From Pseudolabrys sp. (GTDB lineage: Bacteria; Pseudomonadota; Alphaproteobacteria; Rhizobiales; Xanthobacteraceae): a stretch of 64,000 bases of DNA. The position numbers and the translations under genes are program-made. Of this stretch, positions 43,580-51,315 are shown in pieces. The notes beneath the pieces are model-generated. The model was given only the letters and a program-made list of their open reading frames with translations, was not told where the DNA came from and searched no databases. The stretch covers positions 21,801 through 85,800 of the forward strand of contig JADGGK010000004.1 in NCBI GenBank assembly GCA_019689975.1, given 5' to 3'. Position 1 is the first letter of the stretch. Each line of letters opens with the position of its first letter.

Positions 43580-45019
43580 ATGGCTGGCCGTTTCACAGCG
43601 CGACGCATTCCTGCGCCGGAGCCGGCAGCAACCGATCAGGAAGCCGCCGGCACGCCCAAGGGTATCGCTTTGACCGTCTCGTCCGCGGCTTCCGTCGAGG
43701 CGGCTCCAGCCTCGCCCGCGCCGCAGCAGGCGCCCAATCCGCTGCACAGCGAAAAGCTGCTCGACGCCAAGGTACGGTTGCACCGGCGACTGATCGAGGA
43801 AATCAATCTGTCGGCTTTGGAGAAGCTGCCGGAAGACGAGATCCGCGCCCATGTTCAGCAGCTCGTGTCCCAGTACGTGCTGGCCGAGCGTCTCGCGCTC
43901 AACGCGCAGGAGCTGTCGGCATTCGTTTCGGAAATTCTCGACGAAATGACCGGCCTCGGTCCGCTCGAGCCGCTGCTCAAGGACCCCACCATCAGCGACA
44001 TTCTGATCAATGGCCACGAAAGCGTATATGTCGAACGGGGCGGCATCCTTGAACCGCTGGCGGTGCGCTTCAAGGATGAGCAGCACCTGCTGCGTATCAT
44101 CAACAAGATCGTATCGGCCGTCGGTCGTCGCGTCGACGAATCGCATCCCCTTTGCGATGCGCGTCTGGCCGACGGCTCGCGCGTCAACGTGGCGGTGCGT
44201 CCCATCGGCGTGGACGGACCGCTGGTGTCGATCCGCAAATTCTCGAAGAAACCGTTCAGCCTTTCCAGGCTCGTCGAGATAGGCGCGCTGCGTCCGCCGA
44301 TGGCGGAACTGCTGGCCGCGGCGGTCAGGGCGCGCATCAGCACCGTGGTGTCCGGCGGCACGGGATCGGGCAAGACGACGATGCTCAATGCGCTGACTGC
44401 GTTCATATCGGAAAAGGAGCGGCTGATCACCATTGAAGACGCCGCCGAACTGCAGCTCCAGCAGCCGCACGTCGCGCGCATGGAAACGCGCCCGCCAAAT
44501 ATCGAGGGCAAGGGAGAGATTCGCCAGCGTGAGCTGGTCAAGAACGCGCTCCGCATGCGGCCGGATCGCATCATCATCGGCGAGTGTCGTGGCGAGGAAG
44601 CCTTCGACATGCTGCAGGCGATGAACACGGGTCACGAAGGATCGATGACGACGATTCACGCGAACACGCCGCGTGACGCGCTTTCGCGACTTGAGCAGAT
44701 GGTCGGCATGGCCGGCCTGCCGATGACGGTGGCGTCGATACGCGGCCAGATCGCCAGCGCGATCCAACTCATCGTCCAACTGCAACGGCAGTCCGACGGC
44801 AAGCGAAAAGTCACCTCCATTGCCGAAATTACCGGCCTCGAGGGCGACGTCATTCAGATGCAGGAAATCTACAAATTCGTGCGCACGGGCGTCGGCCCGG
44901 ATGGGACCGTTCAAGGCCATTTCGAGGCCACGGGCGTGCGGCCGCGCTTCCTCGCCAACCTGCTCAATCTCGGCATCAAAATCCCGGGCAGCTTCTTCGA
45001 TCCGTCGAAACCGCTCTAG
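43580..45019 (+). CDS. cpaF: Tad pilus secretion ATPase CpaF/TadA
   Basis: The 479-residue type II/IV secretion ATPase powers Flp pilus extension and retraction. It has a Pro/Ala-rich N-terminus, the N-terminal domain (DEMTGLGPLEPLLKDPTISD then ILINGHESVYVERGG), Walker A SGGTGSGKTTMLNAL, the Asp box ITIEDAAELQLQQPHV, Walker B MRPDRIIIGECRGEEAFDML, and the His box GHEGSMTTIHANTPRDALSR. Length is normal. It acts with the TadB and TadC platform proteins encoded next. Confidence 0.97.
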   Translation: MAGRFTARRIPAPEPAATDQEAAGTPKGIALTVSSAASVEAAPASPAPQQAPNPLHSEKLLDAKVRLHRRLIEEINLSALEKLPEDEIRAHVQQLVSQYVLAERLALNAQELSAFVSEILDEMTGLGPLEPLLKDPTISDILINGHESVYVERGGILEPLAVRFKDEQHLLRIINKIVSAVGRRVDESHPLCDARLADGSRVNVAVRPIGVDGPLVSIRKFSKKPFSLSRLVEIGALRPPMAELLAAAVRARISTVVSGGTGSGKTTMLNALTAFISEKERLITIEDAAELQLQQPHVARMETRPPNIEGKGEIRQRELVKNALRMRPDRIIIGECRGEEAFDMLQAMNTGHEGSMTTIHANTPRDALSRLEQMVGMAGLPMTVASIRGQIASAIQLIVQLQRQSDGKRKVTSIAEITGLEGDVIQMQEIYKFVRTGVGPDGTVQGHFEATGVRPRFLANLLNLGIKIPGSFFDPSKPL

Positions 45020-45031
45020 CGTGCGTGGCAA

Positions 45032-45997
45032 ATGACCAATTTCGATTCGATCTATCTTGTGTATCTGCTGATCGGCGCGTCAGTTGCGATGTTCGTGGAG
45101 GGCGCTTATCTGCTTTTGCGCAATACAGCGTCCTACCGCAAGAACATCAACCGCCGCCTCAGGATACTCGACGAGAAGATTGACCGCGAAAGCGTGCTTG
45201 TGCAATTGCGTCGCGAACGCGGTTTGACGGCCGGCGGCGATTATCGTCTTCCGTTTGTCCGGCTCAACCGCTTGATCTTGCAGTCGGGAGTGACGATCGG
45301 GGTCGGCCGGCTTCTTGTCATCGTTACCGTCGCCGCAATCGGCGCCTTTGTCGGCACCCTGATTTTCACCGCCGTTCTGTGGAAGGCGATCGTTGCGGCT
45401 TTCGCCGGCGGCTTGGCGCTGCCCTATATGATCCTGCATGTCCTGCGCTCACGCCGCCGGAAGAAATTCAATCTCCAGTTTCCCGATGCGATCGACGTGA
45501 TCGTGCGCAGCCTGCGCGCCGGCCACCCGGTGCCGGTCGCGGTGAGCATGGTGTCGCGCGAAATGGCGGATCCCGTCGGCAGCGAATTCGGCATTGTCAC
45601 CGACGAGGTCACTTACGGCGCGGACCTCGAAACCGCGCTTCGCAATCTCTATTTCCGCGTAGGCTCGGACGATCTCCCCTTGTTCGTCACGGCGGTGGCG
45701 ATCCAGGGCTCCACCGGCGGCAATCTCGGCGAAATCCTGGAGAACCTCTCCAGGGTGATCCGTGAAAGGTTCAAAATGCGGCGCAAGATCCGTGCCCTGG
45801 CGGCCGAAGGGCGTGCCTCCGCGCTGATCCTATCGTCGCTGCCGATCGGCCTGTTCGTGATCATCCAGGTGCTCGTGCCGGGTTACTACGGTGCGGTGTG
45901 GCACGAGAGCCTGACCCATGTCGCGTTGATGGTGGCGGCCGGCTGGATGCTGATCGGCAACCTCATCATGTATCGCATGGTCAATTTCAGGATCTGA
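45032..45997 (+). CDS. tadB: Tad pilus platform protein TadB
   Basis: A 321-residue T2SSF-family inner-membrane protein. Helices are visible near residues 7-27 (LVYLLIGASVAMFVEGAYLL), 95-140 (LLVIVTVAAIGAFVGTLIF and IVAAFAGGLALPYMILHVL), and the C-terminal pair. The conserved cytoplasmic part includes FPDAIDVIVRSLRAGHPVPV, ALRNLYFRVGSDDLPLFVTA and QGSTGGNLGEILENLSRVIR. It forms the pilus assembly platform with TadC. Start ATG at 45032, 12 bases after the cpaF stop. Confidence 0.95.
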   Translation: MTNFDSIYLVYLLIGASVAMFVEGAYLLLRNTASYRKNINRRLRILDEKIDRESVLVQLRRERGLTAGGDYRLPFVRLNRLILQSGVTIGVGRLLVIVTVAAIGAFVGTLIFTAVLWKAIVAAFAGGLALPYMILHVLRSRRRKKFNLQFPDAIDVIVRSLRAGHPVPVAVSMVSREMADPVGSEFGIVTDEVTYGADLETALRNLYFRVGSDDLPLFVTAVAIQGSTGGNLGEILENLSRVIRERFKMRRKIRALAAEGRASALILSSLPIGLFVIIQVLVPGYYGAVWHESLTHVALMVAAGWMLIGNLIMYRMVNFRI

Positions 45998-45998
45998 C

Positions 45999-46970
45999 AT
46001 GATGGATGATCTCGCGAGCGCCATCGGTTCGGCGTTTTGGGCGAACGGCCACATGATGATGTCCGTTCTCACGTTCATCGCGGCCGCCACCTTTGCTTTC
46101 GCTCTGATCGCATTCGTCCAGGCGCGCGGTGCGGTCAAGCGACGCACGGCCCGCATCCTGGCCGACGAGCACCAGAGAAATCCGAAGCGCTCGCTGCGCT
46201 ATTCGAGTCTCAAGGCCGTCACCCGGCTCATCGAATACACAACGAAACATTACGCCGCCAATAACGATGAGAATTTGAAGCTGCTGCGACAGCGTCTGAT
46301 TCGCGCCGGCATCTATGACCCGCGAGGCGTGGCGTTCTTCTTTCTGCTGCGTACGACCTTGGCGGTAGTGCTTGCCGCTGCCGCGTTTGTTCTATCACCC
46401 ATGTTCGCGAGCGTGAACGGCTCGTTCCTGGGACTGATAGTGATCGGTGCCGGCATCGCCGGTTATGTCGGCCCGAGCTTCTATATCGATAGGCGAATTT
46501 CCGCCCGCATGCTGGAGCACCGCATCGGCTTTCCCGATTTCATGGATCTCATGGTGGTATGTGCGGACTCCGGTCTGTCGATGGAGGCGGCGCTCGAGCG
46601 CGTCGGACGCGAGCTCGGCGACAGCTATCCCTCGCTCGCCGCCAATATCCACATGACCAATCTCGAGATCAGGGCCGGCCGCAACCTCAAGGACGCGCTC
46701 GATCGGTTTGCCGACCGTCTCGCGCTCGAGGAGGCACGCCAATTCGCGACGTTGATCAATCAATCGATCGATCTCGGCTCGTCGATCACCGACGCGTTGC
46801 GCGTCTATTCCGACGAGATGCGTCACAAACGGCTCTCGCGTGCGGAGGAAAAGGCCTATTCCCTGCCCGCCAAGCTCGCGGTGCCGATGATGGTGTGCAT
46901 TTTCCCGATAATCTTCGTGGTGATCATGTTGCCGGTCTTCGTCAAGCTGAAAATGGGGCATTATTTTTAG
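45999..46970 (+). CDS. tadC: Tad pilus platform protein TadC
   Basis: A 323-residue T2SSF-family protein starting one base after the tadB stop (ATG at 45999, another at 46002). It has helices near residues 15-42 (MMSVLTFIAAATFAFALIAF), 110-160, and at the C-terminus (LAVPMMVCIFPIIFVVIMLP). Core motif: FPDFMDLMVVCADSGLSMEA, IRAGRNLKDALDRFADRLAL, FATLINQSIDLGSSITDALR. It is the last gene of the continuous run; the tadD-like gene comes after a 329-base gap. Confidence 0.95.
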   Translation: MMDDLASAIGSAFWANGHMMMSVLTFIAAATFAFALIAFVQARGAVKRRTARILADEHQRNPKRSLRYSSLKAVTRLIEYTTKHYAANNDENLKLLRQRLIRAGIYDPRGVAFFFLLRTTLAVVLAAAAFVLSPMFASVNGSFLGLIVIGAGIAGYVGPSFYIDRRISARMLEHRIGFPDFMDLMVVCADSGLSMEAALERVGRELGDSYPSLAANIHMTNLEIRAGRNLKDALDRFADRLALEEARQFATLINQSIDLGSSITDALRVYSDEMRHKRLSRAEEKAYSLPAKLAVPMMVCIFPIIFVVIMLPVFVKLKMGHYF

Positions 46971-47018
46971 TGCCGATCCCGGCGCCATTGATTGGCGATG
47001 GCGCGCGGCATTGCCCGG

Positions 47019-47113
47019 CCGTTGCGAGCCCTCGCCATGCGAGAGCGAAGCAATCCAGAATTGAGGGCGCACCCCGGATTGCAAGTCTCCTTGGGGGCTA
47101 TGCGCAATGACGG
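47019..47113. repeat. REP-like palindromic repeat, copy 2
   Basis: GCGAGAGCGAAGCAATCC (47039-47056) followed by AGAATTGAGG and, at the right end, GCGCAATGACGG (47102-47113) match the copy at 12441-12531. The left end GTTGCGAGC is degenerate compared with CGTCATTGCGA. Confidence 0.7.
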
Positions 47114-47238
47114 CGCCAATTCAATCCCGGTTGAGCCGGCTCGAGAAGCGAACGGCGACCGGTTTCGGACCGGCAAAGGACGCTCCCGGCCGCGGTCCAC
47201 CGGGTGGAAGGCGGCGCCGTTCGAAAGTGAAGATAATC

Positions 47239-47246
47239 TTAACCAT
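47239..47246 (+). promoter_or_regulatory. Possible CtrA half-site upstream of tadD-like gene
   Basis: TTAACCAT, the classical half-site of the alphaproteobacterial cell-cycle regulator CtrA, lies 54 bases before the tadD-like start. CtrA controls pilus genes in Caulobacter, but an 8-mer can occur by chance and no second TTAA at the right spacing is present. Confidence 0.25.
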
Positions 47247-47299
47247 CCTCGCCTAGCCTGAAGCCGCCCCGCGATCGGGCATTTCTCTCAGGCTTTCGT

Positions 47300-47941
47300 A
47301 TGCGTCCAGGGACTGCCCGAATTTTTTTCATGATGGCCGCAGGCCTGTTGCTCGCGGGTTGCGGCGCGAACCGTCCGTTGAACGATTTGACCGCCACGCC
47401 GTCTGCCGGCGAAGCGAGTTCCGCGGTGGGCAACGTCAATTCCGCCCCCTCCTTCGCCGCCGAAACGGCCGCGCCGGTTGCTGCCGCCGACCCCGCTGCC
47501 GCCGCGAGTACGGTCCCGCCGCCGCTCGGGGCCCCGGCCGCCGCCGAGCCGCAGCTCTACGGGAGCGATCCCAACGACGATCTTTCGCGCGGGAAGAAGC
47601 AGTATCGAGCCGGCAATTACGGTCTTGCCGAAAAGTATTTTCGTCACGCCGTCGAGCTGCATCCGCGCGACGCCGAATCGTGGCTCGGGCTTGCCGCCAC
47701 CTATGATCGGTTGCGCCGCTTTGATCTCGCGGACCGCGCCTATGCGCAGGCGATCCGCATCGTCGGACCGACGGTCGAAATTCTCAACAACCAAGGCTAT
47801 TCCTACATGCTGCGCGGCGATTATGCGCGCGCACACGCGACCCTGCTCGCCGCCCAGCGCAAGGCGCCTGACAATCCATACATCGAGAACAACTTGCGTC
47901 TGCTCGCGGAAAGCGAGCGCACGGGCAAAGCCGTCAAATAG
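47300..47941 (+). CDS. TPR lipoprotein, TadD-like
   Basis: A 213-residue lipoprotein with lipobox GLLLAGCGAN, a Pro/Ala-rich linker (about residues 30-85) and two or three TPR units (GKKQYRAGNYGLAEKYFRHA, AESWLGLAATYDRLRRFDLA, VEILNNQGYSYMLRGDYARA). TadD pilotin-like lipoproteins of this form support secretin assembly in Tad systems. It follows tadC on the same strand but after a repeat-bearing gap, and possibly has a separate promoter with a CtrA half-site. A possible hairpin plus T-run follows. Confidence 0.85.
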   Translation: MRPGTARIFFMMAAGLLLAGCGANRPLNDLTATPSAGEASSAVGNVNSAPSFAAETAAPVAAADPAAAASTVPPPLGAPAAAEPQLYGSDPNDDLSRGKKQYRAGNYGLAEKYFRHAVELHPRDAESWLGLAATYDRLRRFDLADRAYAQAIRIVGPTVEILNNQGYSYMLRGDYARAHATLLAAQRKAPDNPYIENNLRLLAESERTGKAVK

Positions 47942-47982
47942 GCGCCGAACGCCGCCCCAAGACGCGTTTGGTGCGCCTTTTT
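47941..47982 (+). terminator. Possible terminator after tadD-like gene
   Basis: GGCGC at 47941 can pair with GCGCC ending at 47977, and inside CCAA pairs with TTGG, followed by five T (47978-47982). The stem is interrupted by a large bulge, so strength is doubtful. The remaining 250 bases up to the next gene show nothing else I can identify. Confidence 0.4.
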
Positions 47983-48237
47983 CGCCTCGTTCGCCAACAT
48001 CGAATTCCGATCGGCGCGGCAGCCCCGCGGCGATACGCACGCCCTCGCGGCGGTGATAAAAAGGTTTTTGCGATCAGACCGGGAGTGAACGGACTAAATC
48101 GCGGCGTTTAATGTTAGCGTGAGGGGCGGGTCGACGTTTCCTGCGGCCGCGCGGCGGGCAAGGGGGCAAGGCGGCGGAGAATTCGCCTGAATGCGTGACG
48201 GTCAAGCGGCAGCAGCGTTCTTCGGGAGGATGTCAGG

Positions 48238-49506
48238 ATGAGAGTGAAAGGCAGAAAGCTCGCGGTATCGCGTCGCGCGGTGCTCAAGGCCGGTGTCGCG
48301 TTGACCATGTTCCCGGCGCCGCCGCTGCGCGCCCAATCCAAAGAGCCGCTGAAAATCGGCTTCCTGACCGTTCTCACCGGTCCGCTTGCGGCGGGCGGCA
48401 AGCAGCAAGAGGAAGGCGCTGCGCTTTTCCTCAAGGAGCGCGACGGGATGATCGCCGGTCGCCCGGTCGAACTCATCACGCAGGACACCGCCGGCAGTCC
48501 GGCCCTGGCCAAGACGAAGACGCAGGAGCTGGTCGAGCGCCACAAGGTGCCGGTCATGATTGGGCCGCTCGCCACGAACGAGGCCCTGGCCATGGACGGA
48601 TATGTCCGCGATGCGAAAGTGCCGCTGATCACCACCACGTCGGCGGCGACCGTGGATCTCAAGACGCGCGCGCCGAACCCTTACGTGCTTCACGCCTTCG
48701 GCACGGCGCCGCAGGTCACCTATCCGCTCGGCGACTACGCGGCCAAGACGCTCGGATTCAAGAAAGTGGCGATCGTGGCCGAGGATTTCACCTACGGCCA
48801 TGAAGGCGCCGGCGGGTTTCATCTCGCTTTCGAGGACGCGGGGGGCAAAATCGTGCAGAAGCTGTGGCCGCCGCTCAACGCGCCGGAATACGGGCCCTAT
48901 CTGGCACAGATCAAGTCCGACGTCGACGCGATCTACATGGGTTTTGCGGGCAGCAATCCGCTGCGCTTCTTGAAACAATTCAGTGATTTCGGACTCAAGG
49001 GCAAGGTCGCGGTGCTCGGTAACACGACATCCACCGACGAAGGCATCCTCAGGGTGATGGGCGAGGAGGCCGTCGGCGTTTACAGCGCAGGCTGGTATGC
49101 CGCCGGTCTCGACACGCCGGATAACAAGAAGTTCGTCGCCGGCATCAACGAGGCCTACAAGCATGATCCGGGTTTTTACACCGCCGGTCCCTATACCGCG
49201 CTGCTCATCATCGAGGAGGCACTCAAGAGCACCGGCGGCCGGACCGACGACGCGGCGGCCTTTCTCCAGGCGATGCATGACGTGCGCCTCGCGCACGGTC
49301 CGATCGGGCCTGTGCGCCTGGATCAGTACGGCACGCCGATCCTCGACATCCATATCCGCAAGGTCGCGCGCGTGAACGGCAAGCTCGTCAACACGATCCT
49401 CCGGACCTACCCGCAGGTCAGCCAATTCTGGACCTATGATCCGGCCAAAGCCGTTCAGCAGCCGATCTTTTCGCGCGACTTTCCGCCGAGTAAATATCTG
49501 GAATAG
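48238..49506 (+). CDS. ABC transporter substrate-binding protein, branched-chain amino-acid (LivJ) type
   Basis: A 422-residue periplasmic-binding-protein-I-like receptor. The signal sequence contains SRRAVLKAGVALTM, close to the twin-arginine consensus, so Tat export is likely. Mature part: PLKIGFLTVLTGPLAAGGKQ, ELITQDTAGSPALAKTKTQE, VPLITTTSAATVDLKTRA, KVAIVAEDFTYGHEGAGGFH, typical for receptors of Liv-type importers that bind amino acids, amides, urea or aromatic compounds. No permease or ATPase gene is near, so the partner is elsewhere. GGGAGG with 8 bases spacing supports the ATG at 48238. Confidence 0.92.
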   Translation: MRVKGRKLAVSRRAVLKAGVALTMFPAPPLRAQSKEPLKIGFLTVLTGPLAAGGKQQEEGAALFLKERDGMIAGRPVELITQDTAGSPALAKTKTQELVERHKVPVMIGPLATNEALAMDGYVRDAKVPLITTTSAATVDLKTRAPNPYVLHAFGTAPQVTYPLGDYAAKTLGFKKVAIVAEDFTYGHEGAGGFHLAFEDAGGKIVQKLWPPLNAPEYGPYLAQIKSDVDAIYMGFAGSNPLRFLKQFSDFGLKGKVAVLGNTTSTDEGILRVMGEEAVGVYSAGWYAAGLDTPDNKKFVAGINEAYKHDPGFYTAGPYTALLIIEEALKSTGGRTDDAAAFLQAMHDVRLAHGPIGPVRLDQYGTPILDIHIRKVARVNGKLVNTILRTYPQVSQFWTYDPAKAVQQPIFSRDFPPSKYLE

Positions 49507-49646
49507 TAGTCGGCCGATCGCGCGAGACTCGGCGTTGGCACCGATGATGACCTGACCGTGCCTGCTAGTGGTCGCGGCGCCGGGCTATCCCGCGGCGGCC
49601 GCCGCCGGCGGTTTTGTGGCGACAAACCGAGAGCGCGTGCAAGAGG

Positions 49647-50447
49647 ATGAATAGGCTCCAGCCCGTCACCGTCATCACCGGCGCTTCGTCGGGCATCGGG
49701 GCGGCATTGGCGCGCGAGTTCGCGCGCCACGGGCATGCGCTTGCGCTGGTGGCGCGGCGCGCCGATCGGCTCGATGCGCTAGCCACCGAGATTGCGGCCA
49801 GCGGCGCGCCGCGGCCGCTGGTCGTCGCCATGGATCTGGTGCGGGAAGGCGCGGTGCGCCGCATCGGCGAAGCGCTCGCGTCCGCCGGCCTTGAACCGCA
49901 ATACGTGGTCAACAATGCAGGCTTCGGCCTGGCCGGTCTTGCGATCAACCGTGAGCGCGCCGAGCAGCTTGCCATGATCGATCTCAACGTGCGTGCGCTC
50001 ACCGAGCTCTCGCTCGCCTTCACCGAGAGTCTCGCCCGCCACCGCGGGGGGATTCTGAATGTCGGATCCATGGCGGCATTCGTACCGGGGCCGGGCATGG
50101 CCGTCTATTACGCGAGCAAAGCCTTTGTGCTGTCGTTCTCCGAGGCGCTTCACAGCGAACTCGCCCCGCGCGGCGTGCGCGTGACGGTCCTGTGTCCCGG
50201 CCCGGTACCGACCGAGTTCGCCGCGCGCGCCGGCGTCAAGCACGCCAGGCCGCCGACATTTCTGGTCCAGAGCGCCGAGCTGGTCGCCGCCGCCGGCTAT
50301 CGGGGCTTGATGGCCGGTCGCCGGGTGGTGATTCCCGGTTTGGCCAACCGACTGACCGTGGCTCTCATCCGTTTCGTCCCGCGCCGCTGGCTGCTTGCCC
50401 TGATCGACGCCCGTCAGGCTCGACGCAGGGCTGCCCAGCCTTCATAG
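49647..50447 (+). CDS. Short-chain dehydrogenase/reductase (SDR)
   Basis: A 266-residue classical SDR: nucleotide-binding VITGASSGIGAALAREFA, VVNNAGFG, the catalytic Ser in LNVGSMAAFVPGP, YYASKAFVLSFSEAL with Tyr and Lys, and the post-catalytic PGPVPTEFA. The group resembles DltE/YqjQ-like oxidoreductases with a hydrophobic C-terminus (LANRLTVALIRFVPRRWLLA), perhaps peripheral to the membrane. Substrate unknown. I chose the ATG at 49647, where homology begins, although the purine-rich AAGAGG abuts it; a GTG at 49614 is in frame. Confidence 0.9.
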   Translation: MNRLQPVTVITGASSGIGAALAREFARHGHALALVARRADRLDALATEIAASGAPRPLVVAMDLVREGAVRRIGEALASAGLEPQYVVNNAGFGLAGLAINRERAEQLAMIDLNVRALTELSLAFTESLARHRGGILNVGSMAAFVPGPGMAVYYASKAFVLSFSEALHSELAPRGVRVTVLCPGPVPTEFAARAGVKHARPPTFLVQSAELVAAAGYRGLMAGRRVVIPGLANRLTVALIRFVPRRWLLALIDARQARRRAAQPS

Positions 50448-50522
50448 CCGGCGTGCCGCCGCGCCGATTTGCAACGCCCGCCGAAGCAGATAGTAATCCC
50501 GCCACGCGTGCAACGACCAGCC

Positions 50523-51239
50523 ATGCCACAGCCGGTCCTCATCATTCTGCATCAGGAACATTCGTCGCCCGGCCGGGTTGGACAGGCGCTGACCAAGCTC
50601 GGCCATCCGCTCGACATCCGGCGTCCGCGTTTCGGCGATCCGCTTCCCGAGACCATGGACGGCCACGCCGGCGCAGTGATCTTCGGCGGGCCGCAAAGCG
50701 CCAATGACGAGGATGAATTCATCCGCCGCGAGATCGATTGGATCGGCGTGCCGTTGCGCGATAAAAAACCCTATCTCGGCATCTGCCTCGGTGCGCAGAT
50801 GATGGCGCGCCACCTCGGTGCGCGCGTGTTTGCTCATCCTCACGGCCATGCCGAGGTCGGCTACTATCCCATTCGCCCGACCGCTGCCGGGCTGCGCATC
50901 TGTCGCGAATGGCCGGACCACGTCTACCAGTGGCACCGCGAGGGGTTCGATCTGCCCGCGGGTGCCGAACTGCTGGCCGAGGGAGAAGGCGCGTTCAGGG
51001 TGCAGGCCTTTCGCTACGCGAGCGGCTACGCCTTGCAGTTCCATCCGGAAGTCACGCACGCGATGATGTATCGCTGGTTGGTGCGGGGTGCGCACCGGAT
51101 GGAGCTGCCAGGGGCGAAACAGCGCCACGAGCATATCGCCGACCGTGCCGTTCACGACTTTGCGTCGCGCAATTGGCTCAACGCCTTCATCAATCACTGG
51201 ATCGCCGGTGCCGGAGCGATGAAGGCGGAATGCCATTGA
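50523..51239 (+). CDS. Class I glutamine amidotransferase (GuaA-like domain protein)
   Basis: A 238-residue stand-alone glutamine amidotransferase with the triad visible: Cys88 in YLGICLGAQMMARHLG, His174 and Glu176 in LQFHPEVTHAM. It releases ammonia from glutamine; YfeJ/GuaA-like members of unknown acceptor are common, and some act as gamma-glutamyl hydrolases. The N-terminus LIILHQEHSSPGRVGQAL is typical. I chose the ATG at 50523; the frame is open from 50469. It lies between the SDR and the sensor-kinase gene with no obvious operon partner. Confidence 0.9.
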   Translation: MPQPVLIILHQEHSSPGRVGQALTKLGHPLDIRRPRFGDPLPETMDGHAGAVIFGGPQSANDEDEFIRREIDWIGVPLRDKKPYLGICLGAQMMARHLGARVFAHPHGHAEVGYYPIRPTAAGLRICREWPDHVYQWHREGFDLPAGAELLAEGEGAFRVQAFRYASGYALQFHPEVTHAMMYRWLVRGAHRMELPGAKQRHEHIADRAVHDFASRNWLNAFINHWIAGAGAMKAECH

Positions 51240-51315
51240 CAAAAACCGCAGCTCGTTGATCGTTGTGGCAGGGGAGAGCGGAGAGGTCGGCTGGCACACG
51301 CGGGAGGCGTGGCGA

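Larger units (their letters stand above)
46971..47299. other. Intergenic region between tadC and tadD-like gene, with a REP-like element
   Basis: No credible gene in 329 bases. The repeat copy at about 47019-47113 occupies the first half, and TTAACCAT is at 47239-47246. The gap suggests that the tadD-like gene has its own promoter. Confidence 0.6.

Noticed and set aside
48238..49506. Treating the Liv-type binding protein as part of an importer operon or of the TauT-type importer at 34-39 kb
   Set aside because: No permease or ATPase gene adjoins it, and the 34-39 kb importer already has a binding protein of a different fold.
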